Shown: piece by piece, positions 52,870 to 63,249 of the stretch
Position numbering within the stretch: the stretch's first letter is position 1
Layout: each line of letters begins with the position of its first letter
Source: Lepidostoma basale
Lineage: Eukaryota; Arthropoda; Insecta; Trichoptera; Lepidostomatidae
Assembly (NCBI GenBank): GCA_022606425.2
Contig: JAHDVF020001229.1
Location: forward strand, 558,001 to 622,000
Direction: 5' to 3'
Length of the DNA: 64,000 nt
Made by a program: the position numbers and the translations under genes
Notes under the pieces: generated by a model
The model's database searches: none
Told to the model about the DNA's origin: nothing
The model's input: only the letters and a program-made list of their open reading frames with translations

Positions 52870-53750
52870 GACAATGTTTTCTTAACTTTTTGGATTGATT
52901 ATTGTTTGCGCTGACAACTTTTAAAACACCATTCACATTGTTGTCCCTTACCCTTATTGCATTTCTCTGGGCACATTATATTCTTTAATATGTTGTTCAT
53001 ATATTAAATGAAATTATATTAAGTAAAAGTGCTGACTTATCAGTATCATTTTAATATATACGTTTTTAAATAGAAGAATGCATAGCGAATGAGACACGAA
53101 CATAAAGAAAAAGCAACATGTCCCATATAAAATGATGCATCGCGCGTTGGACTCGCTCCATCGCACAATATAATGTTTAATAAAAATGACCCCTGGTACG
53201 AAACGATACAATAGACTTTTTATTTTTATGTTGTTGAATAGATGTTTACATTATTACAGCCAAATCGATTCAAAGACTGGAAAAATAACATTGAAGTAAA
53301 TGTCAAACATGGGTCTTTCCATGGCGCGCTAGACGACACAGAACTTGTACACCCTTTGTCATTATCCATGTTTCGGCTCCATATGTTATGACTAGCAAGA
53401 CGCACTGAAGACACAGTGGAATGACCCACTGTAATTTCAATTCAATGAACGTCACCAAAACTTTATTGATTATCACTTAATTAATATAAATTTTCATCAA
53501 CTTCATTCTCCATTTTCTTCATCCATTTTTCTATTCGGCGATGCGACCTTCTTTGCTGGAACAGGCCAAATCTCAGTTAAAGTTAAAAAATATCATCACA
53601 GTACGATTATATTGTAGAAAAGAAACGGTGCTTAAAAATATTAATGTCGTTAATTGAAATTTCTTGGTATACATTCATTGTGAATAATAAATATAAAAAA
53701 AATGTATATATGAAATTTTAATATAATATATATTAAGTTTAATTCTAATT
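52870..53750. other. Unassigned
   Basis: 53220-53440 contains a minus frame of 67 codons and a GC-richer part, unrecognised. Confidence 0.35.
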
Positions 53751-53764
53751 GATTTTATAGCTTC

Positions 53765-53796
53765 GACCGGTTTCAGCAGCTCATTGCCATCTTCTT
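53765..53796 (-). ncRNA. Hammerhead-like motif, family R, copy 2
   Basis: The minus strand reads AAGAAGA, TGGCAATGAGCTGCT, GAAAC-CG-GTC. C3 and U4 are lost; the rest is intact. Confidence 0.4.
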
Positions 53797-53867
53797 GTCA
53801 GCAAGCTTCCAAAACCTATCAAAGCCATAACATCAAATGAATTTAAACTAAATAAATATTACAAGGA

Positions 53868-54500
53868 ATTATGAATGAAGAAATAATGCTTAAATAAATT
53901 ATATTAACGATGTATACGAAATAATCAATCAAATTTTAAATGTCGGCTATGTGAAAATCAATAAAGCATGCGTAAGACCAATAAAGACATATGGCGTCGA
54001 ACCAAGGGCAAACACACTAAGGACCAAACAAGTTTTGAGGACTTCCGAAATGAAGACCCTGAGGACGATAGCAGGCAAGACACTGAGAGATCGCGTGAGG
54101 AACACCAGAATAAAAGAGATATGTGAGGTTAAGGATATTATAAGATGGAGCAGACAGCGAAAAAGGGACTGGTACGGTCATGTTCAAAGAATGGACACCA
54201 CCAGACTCCCCTGTATTGCATTGCATAATCAGCCTCATGGGAATCGTCCTCGTGAAAGACCTCCTAAAATATGGAAGGACAGTTGGGAATCTACCTCACA
54301 GGAGGAGCAACACTCTGGAGAACAGACCTCATAGGTCTAGAACAAGGAAGTAGAAAAATAATAAGAGGCTATGTGAGGAATCGGAGAAATCAACGTGGGT
54401 GCATGACGAGATGTATGAATATGGAGGAAGCGAGAAAAGTATTTCAGGGTCGGACCATTCTTTCTGCCTATGCCTTCGTGGAGAAGGCGTGATGTTAGTA
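53868..54500 (+). mobile_element. LINE-A copy split by LINE-B
   Basis: 53868-53954 is the NEExM..NDV..INQILNVG part; 54367-54500 resumes with VRNRRNQRGCMTRCMNMEEA, RKVFQGRTILSAYAFVEKA and a short GTTAGTAAGTT tail. Confidence 0.82.
53955..54366 (+). mobile_element. LINE-B copy, open frame, 10-bp TSD
   Basis: A 127-codon frame reads MKINKACVRPIKTYGVEPRA, NTLRTKQVLRTSEMKTLRTI, AGKTLRDRVRNTRIKEICEV, KDIIRWSRQRKRDWYGHVQR, MDTTRLPCIALHNQPHGNRP, RERPPKIWKDSWESTSQEE. The order YGVE, MKTLR, DWYGHVQRM, RPPKIWKDSW is the LINE-B C-terminus and is free of stops here. GGCTATGTGA lies at 53945-53954 and 54367-54376, an exact TSD. It is 5'-truncated with no RT core. The target was the GGCYATGTGAGG of LINE-A. 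Confidence 0.88.
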
Positions 54501-54509
54501 AGTTAAAAA

Positions 54510-55215
54510 AATAATTCAAATCGATACATGTTTTGCGACGGAAGCATGCGCCGGAAGATCCCCAGGTATGGTAAACAGAGTGATAACTTTACAAGTGTTG
54601 TCAAAATCTAAGCATTGCTTTATTGAGAACGATAAAAAGAAATTTATCAATGTTTTCCTTTGACCCAGCGAATAATAACTTCACGCCGCTCTTCTTTTTA
54701 AATATTTTCGTACATCAAACGGGCCGCGCTTCTGATGCACGGACTCGCGCTAACTGAAAATAAACATTGAAAATATTAATATTTCATAAAAGCTTTTCTG
54801 CTCCCTCAATAAGCTTTGTTCTCGACTTTCCAATTCAACAAGGATTTTATTCAATAAAATATGCACAGTTATTGAAGAAGTTACCCTGTCCCGCCCACCC
54901 CCGCCCAAAGTTCTCCCGACACAATATGAGATTAATCTTCAAACACCTTTTATTTAAAAATCGTTTTATTGGAAACAATTATTACAGCGGTCCCGCTTAC
55001 CAGATAATTATTTTCCCCCGTTTCCGTTAAAAATAAAATATACAACTTAAACAATGCATCAAAAAAATCTGCCCGCCTTTTTGCAAGATAAAACCAATTT
55101 GACTGCCATCAAAAGGTTGAGCATTTTACACAATTAATCGTTTGACCTTTTGATGGAGTAAACAACAAGTTTAAACATTGTATAGACAATCGTCTAATTA
55201 ATTGTAATATACACA
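54510..55215. other. Mostly unique sequence
   Basis: GC-richer pieces at 54690-54750 and 54885-54930. 55080-55185 has 'ccatcaaaaggttgagcatt' facing 'ccttttgatgg', a short inverted pair. No gene supported. Confidence 0.35.
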
Positions 55216-55221
55216 CGGTAT

Positions 55222-55437
55222 TGTCACACTCCGAACAAGGATTCTACCCCCACCCACGGGCGAGACCGCGTACAGGATTCCGTAGAGTTGGACGTCCCCT
55301 TGCCCGCTGGACCGACGGTTTGAAGAGGATTGCTGGACATGGATGGATGGGAGCGGCAATGGATAGGGGTCGGTGGCGTGCTTTGGGAGAGGCCTACATT
55401 CAGCAGTGGATGACAGACGGCTGATGATGATGATGAT
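55222..55437 (+). mobile_element. LINE-C (RTE-like) 3' end with (TGA)n tail
   Basis: Encodes FRRVGRPLARWTDGLKRIAG, HGWMGAAMDRGRWRALGEAY, IQQWMTDG, stop, then TGATGATGATGATG. This is the classic RTE C-terminus and short tandem tail. Open for 67 codons. Confidence 0.87.
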
Positions 55438-55439
55438 AT

Positions 55440-56270
55440 TTTATAGTTACCCGTAGCTTTTGAAAATATAAAGTCTTCTATTTTAACGATTAAAAGAGCC
55501 GAAAAATATTTCTCTTTGCGCGTTATCCAATATTAGGCACAAAGGAAAATAAAAGTGAAAATCCCCGAAGCATTTATCTAAAAAGTGAGCCGTCAGTCGG
55601 GAACATTCCCGTTCGGCCCTTTGCATCGATTGTGCATCGAGAACCATCACGGGCGCTTACAGCGAAAGGCAGAAACACTTGGTCGATCCGCCGTACATTT
55701 TTAATACTTTTTTCTGTACGTAGGTACCTATAAATTTTAAGCCTTTATTTGGATATTCTCCCCCACCCCCCCGGCGCCACCCCAGCGCCCCCCACACCCG
55801 TGTGCCGGTGGCATAAATTTCGTTGATTTTTTATGACTTTTTTCACTGTGTATATCGATAGAGGGATGAATAGGGGGGAACCTTGCGTCGCATGTATTAA
55901 TCATTTAAAGAATAAACATTCCTGTGTATGTGTGTGTATCCGATGTTTTATCGTCAAACATTTCACGCGTGGGCTTCGTTTAATTTTAAACATTGAACAG
56001 TAAATATCGGCAGACATCCATTTTAGTTTTTTTTCTTTCCTTTTTTGATATTATCAGCATTAAATTTGAGTTTACACAGAACTCCACTGCACTCTGGTTT
56101 ATACGTAGATTTCACCACCGATTACTTTTACCTACTCAAAGGGTTATTACTCTAATTGCTCTGACGGAGACTTCTAAATTCGAAAAACTATGGTCAATTC
56201 ATGGTTAAAAAATTGCCCATAAAACAAAATTAAACAGAATATTTAATCAGATAAACCAAAACCATTGTTC
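55440..56270. other. Mostly unique, with C-rich run
   Basis: 55760-55793 has four C-runs of at least four (G-quadruplex candidate on the minus strand). Otherwise no gene or repeat. Confidence 0.4.
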
Positions 56271-56299
56271 AGTAATAAAAATCTATATGTAATAAGCAG

Positions 56300-56755
56300 A
56301 AAGTATATACTTTTTCTTCATTCCTTATGCGGTCACGCAAGCTCACACCAAGTATCTGTCTTTCCATGGACCTCTGTGTACACTTGAGCCTGTGGACTTT
56401 TTTTGCTGTAAGAGTTGTCGTCTCTAGTCCGTATGCCATCATGGGCAGTTTACACATGTCGTAGACCTTTCAGGGTTGTTGATGTCACAGACCGAGTGGC
56501 AAAATTGAAATGGCAATGGTCTGGAAAATTTGGTTAGACAGGGTGACAACAGATAGGGACCCAGGATACTCATTTGGCGACCATGGGCAAATAGGCGAAG
56601 TGTCGGAAGGCCACCGATGAGATGGACCGATAACATTGTCAAAAGGGTTGGAAAATCTTGGATACAAAGGGGGCAGGATAGAGACGAGTGGAGGCAATTG
56701 GAAGAGGCCTAAATCCAGCAGTGGAGGGAAGAAGGCTAGCAAAGAAGAAGAAGAA
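56300..56755. mobile_element. LINE-C copy with twin-priming-type inversion
   Basis: 56471 back to about 56310 (minus) encodes KVYDMCKLPMMAYGLETTTL, TAKKVHRLKCTQRSMERQIL, GVSLRDRIRNEE. 56473 to 56755 (plus) encodes, with shifts, RVVDVTDRVAKLKWQWSGKI, WTDNIVKRVGKSWIQRGQDR, DEWRQLEEAYIQQWRE and a GAAGAAGAAGAAG tail. In a normal RTE ORF the second part directly follows the first. So the 5' portion is inverted at the point where the two would join. Confidence 0.85.
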
Positions 56756-56768
56756 GATATATTTTTTC

Positions 56769-57035
56769 TTTCACTTTTTCTTTTTTATATACTTTGTATA
56801 TACAACACTTATAATAAAAAAATATAATTACATAGGCATGTTTCGGACGACCAGTCCTTCTTCAGTGATAAACAATCGATATAAACAATTTTATAATATT
56901 TAAAAAATGTCTCTTTATAATATGTATCACTGAAGAAGGACTGGTTGTCCGAAACATGTCTTTGTAATTTTATTTTGTTTAATATAAGTGTTGTATATAC
57001 AAAGTATATAAAAAAGAAAAAGTGAAATAAAGCAT
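56769..57035. repeat. Foldback repeat V with two opposed hammerhead-like motifs
   Basis: Arms of about 110 bases (ctttttcttttttatatact, ttgtatatacaacacttata, catgtttcggacgaccagtc, cttcttcagtgat) are inverted copies. The left arm's motif is on the minus strand (GAAAC-AT-GCC, triplet mutated); the right arm's is on the plus strand and intact. Confidence 0.82.
56930..56960 (+). ncRNA. Hammerhead-ribozyme-like motif, family V (full core)
   Basis: CTGAAGA, A, GGAC-TGGTT-GTCC, GAAAC-AT-GTC. All invariant core bases are present, stem II is a perfect 4 bp and the triplet is GUC. As in the other families one unpaired base follows A9. Immediate stem I pairing is weak (an A-U pair then mismatches), so folding depends on more distant arms. 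Confidence 0.65.
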
Positions 57036-57097
57036 CATAACAACACAAAGTATGGCGTATATTCTCGTAGAAGAAAGTATTTTTGTTTAAATTTCGA

Positions 57098-57475
57098 TTA
57101 AATCAAATCAAATCAGTTTATTTCCTCAAAAGACATTACAAACAAAATTATAGTTTAGGCATATATTCTTCTTCTTCTTCCTGTGCCGTGTCAGGTCCCC
57201 CCGACGTTGGCGATCACTCCGGCGAAAACCTCCCTGTCCTGCGCTGCCCGAAACAGGTCATCCACCGTCCTCATTCCGGTCCACTCTCTAATGTTGCGCA
57301 GCCAGGACATCTGTTTTCTGCCAACTCCCCGTCTTCCCTCTATCTTGCCCTCCAATATAAGTCGGAGGAGGCGGTACTGTTGTTATGAGGCATATATTGA
57401 GAACATTAATTATATAATATGTAATACCAGGAACGCATGATATATGGTTCGAAGTATGTTTATGCTCTAAAGTTT
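57098..57475 (-). mobile_element. LINE-J 3' end split by LINE-G
   Basis: Starts AATCAAATCAAATCAGTTTA (reversed (TGATT)n end), runs to tagtttaggcatatatt, and resumes after LINE-G with gaacattaattatataata, taccaggaacgcatga, atggttcgaagtatg. Confidence 0.78.
57168..57387 (-). mobile_element. LINE-G copy nested in LINE-J, 11-bp TSD
   Basis: The minus strand carries the ILEGKIEGRRGVGRKQMSWL, RNIREWTGMRTVDDLFRAAQ, DREVF block and GAAGAAGAAG tail. AGGCATATATT lies at 57157-57167 and 57388-57398, an exact TSD. 5'-truncated. Confidence 0.87.
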
Positions 57476-57479
57476 ATTA

Positions 57480-57890
57480 ATAAAAAATGTTGAAAAATTC
57501 ATCAACTAATTAATCTTGGACACTAACTATAATAAATAAAAATAAAAATAAATTCATGTAATATTCGCCGTCTCAATGCTAGTAGAACATTAAGATGACT
57601 CGATTGTTTATGTCAGCAATATATTTTTCAAATGCAGATGATGTCTTGATTTTACACCCGATCCAAATAATTATGAATTGTATGTGGGGAGAAATGTTTT
57701 GATTTCGTATTTACTTACCAGCGCAACACTGCAATTTTACAAGCCTATCTCGGGCTTAAAAACGGTTGTGATGAAAAAAAAAACAAAAAAATCGTTAAAA
57801 GTTCTGTCAACACGAACTATTGGCAAATTGCTAAAACGTTCCAAAGGCATTTCATGCTTAAATAAACACGCCGTTTTTGAGGTAGTCTAT
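57480..57890. other. Unassigned AT-rich
   Basis: The 103-codon frame at 57678-57989 starts here and is open into LINE-A; its first half (LKTVVMKKKTKKSLKVLSTR) is unrecognised. Confidence 0.35.
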
Positions 57891-57894
57891 TTTT

Positions 57895-58418
57895 TTTCTA
57901 TCGCTTTACACAATGGAGTTTTAGTACCAATTCTTATGTATGGAAGTGTGAAGTGTGAAACTGGCAGAAGAAGGATGAGAGAAGAATAAACGCGGTAAAG
58001 ATGAGATCTCTTAGACGAATATGTGTAAAACGAAATACGATAGAATTTCTAATGGTGACATAAGGAAGGAATGTAGAGCGAAAAGAAATATTATGAAAGG
58101 ATGACTGCGTTGGTTTAGACACACGGAACGCATAGATAAATAAAATATGGTTGAGAAAGTATACATACGTTAACGATGTGAAAGGAGTACGGAGTCTTGG
58201 GAGAACGAGGAAAACTTGGCATGATCAAATTAACAAAATTTTGAAGGTCGGCCATGCTAGAACTCGGAAGAATCGACATGCATATATGACTCTCTGTATG
58301 AATGTGGAGGGAGCTTAATTAGTGTGTCAAGATCGAGTAGTGTGGCGGTCCATGGCGGTCATTCTCTCTGCCTACCACTCCGGGGAAACGGCTTTATAGT
58401 TTGTTGTTGTTGTTGCTT
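57895..58418 (+). mobile_element. LINE-A copy, (GTT)n-tailed subfamily
   Basis: Encodes ALHNGVLVPILMYGS, a deletion, ETGRRRMREE, then EMRSLRRICVK, LRWFRHTERID, GRTRKTWHDQINKILKVGHA, RMRKNRHAYMTLCMNVEGA and SAYHSGETA with shifts, then GTTTGTTGTTGTTGTTG. Confidence 0.85.
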
Positions 58419-58419
58419 T

Positions 58420-58680
58420 ATTTGTCTGAGTAAGTTTTACTCTATTTTAATTGTCCCTTTCATAATGTTTTCAGTTACGGACAGTGGAGTAATGCCTGAG
58501 CTATGGAATTATAAGCAACCAGGTCCACGTCTGTTGTCTGCCCTCTCAGTACACCCCTCTCACTAATACCGCTCTTGAGTTGTTCAAACATGCACATTGT
58601 ACGCTGAAGGGGGACAGAACTCGGATGGATTACTTGAAACTTCTGGCATATCAGAATTTTCCATAGCAACAAAGATTGAT
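58420..58680. other. Unassigned
   Basis: GC-neutral; 58480-58570 has no recognised match. Confidence 0.3.
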
Positions 58681-58685
58681 TTATT

Positions 58686-59055
58686 TATCTTCTTCTTCTT
58701 CCTTGTTGTAGATCTATGTGGTCTGTTCTCCAGAGAATTGCTCCCCCTTTGAGGTGGATTCCCAGATGTCCTTTCATCTTTTAGTAGTTATTCCACGAGG
58801 ACGAGTACCGTGAGGCTGATTCTGTACTGCAATATAGGGCAATCTGCCGGTATCCATTATTTGGACATGGCCATACCAGTTCCTCCTTTGCTGTCTACTC
58901 AGTCTTATAATATACTCAGCCTCTCATATCTATCTTATTCTAGTGTTACTCACGCGATATCTCAGTGTCTTGCTTGCTATCATATTAAGTGTCTTTATCT
59001 AGGTTGTTCTTAAAACTTGTTTGGACCTGAATGTGTCTGCCCTTGGCTCAACGCC
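58686..59055 (-). mobile_element. LINE-B copy
   Basis: Reversed tail cttcttcttccttgttgtag; the minus strand then gives the SWxSTSQ, RPRGxxxKR, WYGHVQIMDTGRLPYIAVQN and ISRVSNTRIR, MKTLNMIAS, TYGVEPRAD blocks, frame-broken. Confidence 0.82.
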
Positions 59056-59078
59056 ACGTGTTATTATAATATGATATC

Positions 59079-59400
59079 TTCTTCTTCCTCAGCCTATTCC
59101 CGTCCACTCCTGAACAAAGGCCTCATCTATTCGCTTCCACCTCACTCTGTCTTGTGCAGACTGCATCCAAGTTATTCCGACGTGTCTGTTCAGATCATCC
59201 TTCCACCGTAGTTGCGGTCGCCCTGCACTTCTCCTTGCCATCCACGGTTTCCACAGTGACCTGTGTTTTTTCTCTTACCGTATCGTTTCTGACTGGCTTT
59301 TTCCATGGCTCTTTGGGTCACTTGTAGTTACTCGGCACTTTGTTTGGACAATGTTACAGTTTCAAGACCATAAGTATCAACTGACAGAACGCAGGCTATG
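59079..59400 (-). mobile_element. LINE-C (RTE-like) copy
   Basis: Starts cttcttcctcagcctattcc; matches the 3' part of the copy at 10776 and, after a deletion, its TLSKQSAEKLxVTQRAM block (YGLETVTLSKQSAE is open on the minus strand). Confidence 0.82.
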
Positions 59401-59429
59401 GTATATCTATAATATATTAATTTCTTTCC

Positions 59430-59540
59430 TCTCGGCGCTTCACATAGAATTTGGCCTAGTCCACAACAGTCCTCAACTGCCTTCTGAATTTGACCATCTC
59501 TATCAATTCTCCTGGTCTTTTCAGTTTCCTGCAATCGTTG
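59430..59540 (-). mobile_element. LINE-D relic
   Basis: ggcgcttcacatagaatttg, gcctagtccacaacagtcct, tctgaatttgaccatctcta resembles the 3' end of LINE-D at 51985-52080. Confidence 0.55.
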
Positions 59541-59544
59541 GTCT

Positions 59545-60730
59545 TGATGTTTTGCCTAGGTCGTTGTTCATTAATAGTTAAATCGTTGTGTTTATTAATA
59601 TTTATCCATGGACTTGAACATTATTAACCCCCATTGTTCGGTTGTCTTCATTTGCAGTAAAATATTGGTCCCGACTGCGGTTTACTTAATTTACAGATCA
59701 GATATAGTCTCAGTTGATCATACTATTACATTTTCATATTAAGGAACTTAAGTTAAAAGGTTTATGAAATACTTTCAAATATGAGCGGCATATGTAGTCT
59801 ACATCACTTCAATACAAAAAAATCCGTTATACACTGCCATATTGTTTCTTTGCATTATAACATTGATTTGTATTTAGGCAATAACTTATGATTTAAAACA
59901 CCGTTTGTTCTAATAATGAGTATATTTATATCATTCTGCGATGATTAATATAAAATGTCACGAAAAATAAAAAATATAGTGTTATTTTATAATTATGGAA
60001 TTCCACAGTGTTAAAGCCACAAGTTTATAAAACAATAAGCCATATATCAATTTTGACGTTGAATCCTTGGCACGATTATGCGATAAATAATAAGTTTTAA
60101 ACAATATATTGTATACTTGAATATATATATATTTTTTAATTGTTTTTTTTTTATACCTTACAGTAATTCGATACTCGTGTTACTATGCTACAACCTCTAA
60201 ACTATAATATTTTTTATGTGAATTGAATTAACATTATATAAAAAAAATTAATAAAAAAAGCATCGTTTTTTTTCATTATTATTTTACATTATACTGTAAG
60301 GTTTTAAGTATTGTAAATTCACTCTTAAAAATAAATCTATGTTACAGGCTCGTCTACCATAACGTTCAATAGAGCTATGTATCTCATAAATAGAGGTGTA
60401 TCAATAATGAGAGACATCTCACGATACCTCCCACATTGAACGGGATAAATGATATTAAAAAAGCCACAGATTGGAGATTTAAAAAAGTTTTCATCTAGAA
60501 TTAGGGGTAATTATTATATTAGAATTATAGGACAACGGGAACAAATAAATTATTGGAGTTGAAGTTTATTTGGTTGTTTATAATTTTTATTCGTTATGGA
60601 TTTTTTAAAGATATATTTCTGAAATAAACATGTGAAATTTCACCGCCGTTATCTTTATTAAAATAATGATTATTTTCATTGAGGTGGTTACCAAATTTTA
60701 GAAAAGTTGTTTAATTACTTTGTAAGGCAA
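59545..60730. other. Long AT-rich unassigned stretch
   Basis: No supported gene or repeat; poly-T and AT runs. Confidence 0.4.
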
Positions 60731-60745
60731 GATGATGTAAATACT

Positions 60746-61189
60746 AACTAACTAACTAACTAACCATCACGCCGTCTCCCCGAAGGGGTAGGCAGAAAGA
60801 ATGGACTGCCACACCTTTCTTTCCTGACATATTTCTCTCGCTTCCTCAACATTCATACATCGTGTCATGCACGCGCGTCGATTTCTCTGACTCCTCACAT
60901 GGCCGACATTCAATATTTGATTTATTTGATCGTGCCACGTTTTCCTTGGTCTTCCTCTATTTCTGGTACCATTTACATCATTAACATATAATTTTTTTAC
61001 CATTCTTTCTTCATTCATTCTTTCCATATGTCCAAACCATCTTAATGATCCTTTCATTATTTTGTTCATGACACCATCATTCGCACCGCATTCACTTCTT
61101 ATATTTTCATTCGACACTCTATCATACACAGAATATCCACACATTCGTCTAAGAGATCTCATTTCTACTGCATTTATTCTACTAATGTA
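60746..61189 (-). mobile_element. LINE-A copy, best preserved, 11-bp TSD
   Basis: A 131-codon minus frame without stop: MRSLRRMCGYSVYDRVSNEN, IRSECGANDGVMNKIMKGSL, RWFGHMERMNEERMVKKLYV, NDVNGTRNRGRPRKTWHDQI, NQILNVGHVRSQRNRRACMT, RCMNVEEAREICQERKVWQS, ILSAYPFGETA. This is the C-terminal domain after the RT. The 3' end is (GTTA)n. ATGTAAATACT lies at 60735-60745 and 61190-61200, an exact TSD. It is 5'-truncated at about 444 bases, which is the usual fate of LINE insertions, and is the youngest-looking LINE-A here. Confidence 0.9.
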
Positions 61190-61204
61190 ATGTAAATACT
61201 ATTT

Positions 61205-62260
61205 TATAATATTTTTATATCAAGCGTAACAGTATGTAATGTTCATGTGGTCGTGTTGCGGATAGCATGTTGTCAAATTTACCATACGAGCAGAAGCAGA
61301 AGAGTTAAAGAAGGATAAAAATGAAGCCGAAACTTTGAAGTTTCGGCGATGAAGCTATTAATTTTGCATCTTGTGGAAAAATCGCTCAAAGAAAGAAAGG
61401 AGGAAAGATGAATTATTATTTGCAGTCTTTGTCCCATCACGCAGACAGCTGTCTACGGGCTCCAGAGCGATTGTCTTCCACAAACTTGGCATTCGCCACC
61501 CGGCGCACCAGCGATGCGCCACTTTGTCGCGAGATTTGTATTACACAACCGACGAGTGTATTTTCTCCTGTTCCTTTCGAAGCGGTTGCGAACCTTGCCC
61601 GCCAATTTTCTTGATGCATTTTCAATTAAAGTCTGGATTATACACTCTGTTTGCTGTCCGCCTTATAACATATACAATGCCTAGATTGATAAATTGTTCT
61701 TGAGCCCATGCAAAGAGAAGTATTATGTGCATAATTCCAGCTGCCTCTTGTTTTATGTAGGCACTTTCGGATTTATTTTCCATGTTCAAGCATGCAAATA
61801 GTTCAAGATAAGATAAACAATCGAAAATGTTTCATTGCTAATAGAAATCTATTGATTGAATAGAATTCCTATTTGTTTTTTTTTAAAACGACAAATTATC
61901 TAAAATATAAATATTAACCCTCACGAGACAAACCAACTGATGTGGCAATGATACTTTATCATATCGGCCTAACATTAAGCGAAATGCGACGAGACTTGAA
62001 GGCAAGAAACCAACGAATACCCACGTTGATTTGCTTATAAGTTTGATTTTTTTTGCTATCGATGATTAAGAATTTTTGTTGGTTCTACTGGTTAATTATC
62101 ATAATGTCGAGTAGTAATAATATATATTCAAACATAAAAAAAATCGAAATATAACAAATGTTGGTGAATCTGATGAATGGTGTTTTAAAAAAATTATCAT
62201 ATAATCCCGATATAGCCATGAAACATTACAATGCTGAACTATGAAATAAATATCAAAATA
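61205..62260. other. Mostly unique sequence
   Basis: A GC-richer part at 61430-61620 has overlapping frames (110+, 68+, 62-) without recognisable domains. The remainder is AT-rich. Confidence 0.35.
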
Positions 62261-62264
62261 TTAA

Positions 62265-62575
62265 TATCAAATCAAATCAAATCAGTTTATTTACTCAAAA
62301 GATATTACAAACAGCATAAATGTTTAAGGCATTTATTGAGTATAGGTCAAATATTATATACATACAACATAATACCAGGAACGCATTAGTGATGGTTCGA
62401 CATTAGGAAGACAAGATACTTTCTTAAGTCAAGAGTATTTGTCCCCTTAACGTACTTTCACTAATATGAAAGACGTCGATCTCCGAGGAGACCGCGTTCA
62501 GCAGACAAATTGCTCTTCCCACCTGTGTCACCAGAGGCAGATTGGTTCTGGCGGCCGATAGGTAAAACAATCTTT
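62265..62575 (-). mobile_element. LINE-J copy
   Basis: Reversed (TGATT)n end AATCAAATCAAATCAGTTTA, then tcaagagtatttgtcccctt; the minus strand gives NLPLVTQVGRAICLLNAVSS, EIDVFHISESTLRGQILLT. Stop after T. Confidence 0.8.
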
Positions 62576-62582
62576 GCTGTCA

Positions 62583-62631
62583 CTTCTTCCAATAAACTTC
62601 AATGTGGTTAATTGAAGTTTATTAGAAGAAG
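62583..62631. repeat. Near-perfect 20-bp hairpin
   Basis: CTTCTTCCAATAAACTTCAA pairs with TTGAAGTTTATTAGAAGAAG (19 of 20) around a 9-base loop. Confidence 0.85.
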
Positions 62632-62639
62632 TAGAATAA

Positions 62640-63240
62640 TGTTGGCGCATTGATGATGGATCTAAAGAGTTATTCCTTTAAAAAGACTCGAGTATACTTT
62701 ATAATCCACAAGTCATCGCATCGCTATTATGTGAAAGGGTTCCATCCCTTACAACTGCTTTCAGATTGCAGGGAAGGGTGTGATTTATTTAATCAAATGC
62801 GTTAACATGGCGTGATAATTACAGCATGTTCTTTATAATGTAATTTACCAACCTTTGGTAGTAATTAATGGCCCAATCGCTTTGTGCGAGTCAGTCCGAT
62901 GCCTATTCACACCGAGCTTCGGCTCAATGAGGTCTCTCATCTCTCCTAGTTGCAGAACTGAGGGCGAGCCAGTATCGGAGCTAGTTGAAGATCTCGTTCA
63001 CTAATTGCCCACTCCGATCTTCCCAGTGCAGAGAGAGCTACTTAAATCCATTCATAGCGATGTCAAAGGGATTTACCTTGAATTAAGCAGTTCGATTGGT
63101 TATTTTCAGATCGGTATACATTATTAATCTAATTTTTATTCAGTGTGAACGACGGTTAATGAAGAAACAAATCTTCATGCTCTCAAGATCGAAACAAAAT
63201 GGAGATCGTTTAATACGTTCGAAATTTGAACAGAATTTAA
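62640..63240. other. Unassigned
   Basis: GC-neutral patch at 62870-63010; no gene supported. Confidence 0.35.
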
Positions 63241-63249
63241 AATCTTTAT

